NCBI GenBank assembly: GCA_021796905.1
Contig: JAKABK010000024.1
Span: forward strand, 5,619-11,662
From: Actinomycetes bacterium
GTDB taxonomy: Bacteria > Actinomycetota > Acidimicrobiia > Acidimicrobiales > Palsa-688
Direction: 5' to 3'
DNA length: 6,044 bases
Below are positions 4,291 to 6,044 of the stretch, piece after piece. Numbering within the stretch: the first letter of the stretch is position 1; every line of letters starts with the position of its first letter. The notes beneath the pieces were generated by a model. The model made no database searches. It saw nothing but the letters and a program-made list of their open reading frames with translations, and was not told the DNA's origin. Position numbers and translations under genes: made by a program.

Positions 4291-6044
4291 ATGCCTTCGA
4301 CTCCCGGCAAGCGTCGGTCGGTCCCGACTCTCGCCGTCCCGATCCTCGTGATCGCCGTGGTGGCGATGCTGGTCATCCCCCTCCCGACCTGGGTGCTGGA
4401 CCTGCTGATCTCCGCCAACATCGCGGCGGCGGTGGTGGTGCTGCTCACCGCCATGCAGGTGAGCAGACCCCTCGACTTCTCGATATTCCCGACCCTGCTG
4501 CTCATCGCCACCATGTTCCGTCTGGCGCTGAACGTGAGCGTCACCCGCCTGGTGCTGCTCCACGGCTACGCCGGGTCGGTCATCGAGTCCTTCGGGCACT
4601 TCGTCGTCGGCGGGTCCCTGCTCGTCGGGTCGGTGGTTTTCCTCATCCTCATCATCATCCAGTTCGTGGTGATCACCAACGGCGCCGGCCGGGTCGCCGA
4701 GGTCGCCGCGCGCTTCACCCTCGACGCGATGCCCGGCAAGCAGATGGCGATCGACGCCGACCTGAACGCCGGGCTGATCGACGACGTCACCGCCCGACGT
4801 CGCCGCCAGGAGGTCGCCGACGAGGCCGACTTCTACGGGGCGATGGACGGGGCCTCGAAGTTCGTGAAGGGCGACGCGATCGCTGCGCTGGTGATCGTCG
4901 TGGTCAACCTGGTCGGCGGGCTGGCCACCGGTGTGCTGGTGAAACACGAGCCGATCTCCCAGGCGATCGCCACCTACAGCCTGTTGTCGATCGGGGACGG
5001 GCTGGTCTCGCAGATAGCGGCTCTGCTCCGGTCGCTTTCCACCGGGATCATCGTCACCAGGGCGGCGACCGAGCAGGACCTCGGGCACAGCTTCTACACC
5101 CAGCTCGGTCGCTACCGGGCGGTGGTGCGCGCCGCCGGGGTGATCATGCTCGTGCTGGCCGCGGTCCCCGGGCTGCCCAAGATCCCTTTCGTGGTCGTCG
5201 GTGCCGGGGTGGCTCTCCTGGCCGGTCGGCTACCGGGCCCGGCAGGCAACGACCAGCCGGAGGAGGTCCCCGAGCCCGTCGACGCAGTCGAGCGAGCGGA
5301 GGTGCTCGCGGCCGAGGCCCGCATCGAACCGCTCGAGCTCGAGTTGGGTGTGGCCGCGATCGACCTGGTGGACAAGGAGAGAGGCGGCGACCTGCTCTCC
5401 CGGGTCCGCGCCCTGCGCAAGAGCCTGGCCCGCGAGCTCGGTCTGGTGATCCCCCCGGTCCACACCCGCGACAACCTCGACCTCCCCGCGGCCGGGTACC
5501 GGATCAGGGTCCACGGCGTCGACGTCGGGGACGGGGAGGTGCCCCCCGGGCGCCTGCTGGCCCTCGGCCCGGGGATCGACTCGCTCGGTGGGGAGCCGAC
5601 CACCGACCCGGCCTTCGGTGGCCCGGCCCGCTGGATCGGCCCCGACCAGCGACACCTCGCCAACGTCCTCGGTGTGACCGTCGTCGACCGTTCCTCGGTG
5701 GTCACCACCCACCTCGCCGAGGTGGCCCGCGCCCACGCCGCGGACCTGCTCTCCCGACAGGACGTGAAGGTCTTGGTCGACGGCCTCAAGGCCCGCTCCC
5801 CGGCGGTGGTCGAGGAGATGACCGCTGCGTCGGTCTCGTTGTCGGACCTGCACGGTGTGCTGCGCGGTCTGCTCGAGGAGCACGCGGCGATCCGTGACCT
5901 CGGCCGCATCGTCGAGGCGGTCACCGACCAGGCGCGGGTCGCCAAGGACCCCGACAGCCTGCTCGAAGCCGCCCGGGTGGCTATCGGACCGTCGATCTGC
6001 GCCGCTCTCGCCGAGGAGGGTCGGCTATCGGTCGTCACCATCGA
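4291..6044 (+). CDS. flhA: FlhA, flagellar type III export gate protein (partial, 3' end outside window)
   Basis: FlhA is the large inner-membrane gate protein of the flagellar export machine. It forms a nonameric ring that couples proton flow to export and docks chaperone-substrate complexes on its cytoplasmic domain. About 584 codons are present of a usual length near 690, and the frame stays open to the window edge. Hydrophobic segments lie at about 14-35, 38-56, 66-76, 108-129, 198-216, 280-295 and 299-313. FHIPEP family blocks are clear: RLALNVSVTR (77-86), EVAARFTLDAMPGKQMAIDA (137-156) and FYGAMDGASKFVKGDAIA (181-198), the last carrying the conserved Asp186, Lys190 and Asp195. The soluble domain begins near 320 and includes VVDRSSVVTTHLAEVARAHA. 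ATG 4291 is chosen because the membrane region follows at normal distance and GAAGAAAG (4277-4284) lies 6 bases upstream; an in-frame GTG at 4258 is possible. Residues 130, 133, 243 and 247 depart from the usual family sequence. Confidence 0.93.
   Translation, partial: MPSTPGKRRSVPTLAVPILVIAVVAMLVIPLPTWVLDLLISANIAAAVVVLLTAMQVSRPLDFSIFPTLLLIATMFRLALNVSVTRLVLLHGYAGSVIESFGHFVVGGSLLVGSVVFLILIIIQFVVITNGAGRVAEVAARFTLDAMPGKQMAIDADLNAGLIDDVTARRRRQEVADEADFYGAMDGASKFVKGDAIAALVIVVVNLVGGLATGVLVKHEPISQAIATYSLLSIGDGLVSQIAALLRSLSTGIIVTRAATEQDLGHSFYTQLGRYRAVVRAAGVIMLVLAAVPGLPKIPFVVVGAGVALLAGRLPGPAGNDQPEEVPEPVDAVERAEVLAAEARIEPLELELGVAAIDLVDKERGGDLLSRVRALRKSLARELGLVIPPVHTRDNLDLPAAGYRIRVHGVDVGDGEVPPGRLLALGPGIDSLGGEPTTDPAFGGPARWIGPDQRHLANVLGVTVVDRSSVVTTHLAEVARAHAADLLSRQDVKVLVDGLKARSPAVVEEMTAASVSLSDLHGVLRGLLEEHAAIRDLGRIVEAVTDQARVAKDPDSLLEAARVAIGPSICAALAEEGRLSVVTI

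Noticed and set aside
4255..5088. 277-codon minus-strand frame opposite flhA
   Set aside because: His/Asp/Gln-rich low-complexity translation typical of an antisense shadow; the opposite strand is firmly flhA.
4143..5897. Long stop-free plus-strand frame (584 codons) overlapping flhA
   Set aside because: It is a shadow frame. Its translation is dominated by Arg, Pro and Gly with no family pattern, while the frame from 4291 gives a clear FlhA with membrane helices and FHIPEP blocks.
1..6044. CRISPR arrays, insertion sequences, tRNA or rRNA genes, prophage or defence genes
   Set aside because: I looked for direct repeats with spacers, terminal inverted repeats with transposase frames, and structural RNA hallmarks and found none. 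The window is almost fully filled by flagellar genes with uniform composition.

Overview
This window is part of a flagellar gene cluster from a high-G+C bacterium, most likely an actinomycete-type organism (Actinomycetota). The evidence is the very strong G/C bias at third codon positions, the frequent GTG starts, a FliA/WhiG-type sigma factor, and an order of flagellin, fliD, fliS and a short FliT-position gene. The phylum is an inference from style and family resemblance; I cannot place it more finely.

Layout. Bases 1-82 are the last 26 codons of a flagellin gene, followed by a strong GC-rich hairpin (102-133) that probably ends or attenuates its transcript. A tight plus-strand group follows: fliD (filament cap, 161-2710), fliS (flagellin chaperone, starting 2 bases after fliD) and a small FliT-like gene overlapping fliS by 26 bases (3083-3352). 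A minus-strand sigma-28 gene (3380-4180) faces this group, with only 27 bases between the converging stop codons. Back to back with the sigma gene is flhA (4291 to the window edge, about 584 codons present), which encodes the export-gate membrane protein. The 110-base divergent gap between them holds a good sigma-28-type promoter reading into the sigma gene itself, a perfect 8-base dyad, and a second small hairpin.

How the genes fit together. FlhA is the export gate through which flagellin and FliD leave the cell. FliS, and perhaps the FliT-like protein, hold late substrates before export. FliD caps the growing filament, and the sigma factor turns on late flagellar genes. The promoter upstream of the sigma gene suggests it activates its own transcription, possibly giving a nearly leaderless mRNA.

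The region is mainly a recognisable flagellar locus rather than a new system. The points worth a second look are the self-type promoter and dyad, the enlarged modular FliD with almost no arginine or lysine, unusual residues at normally conserved FlhA positions, and the short FliT-position protein.
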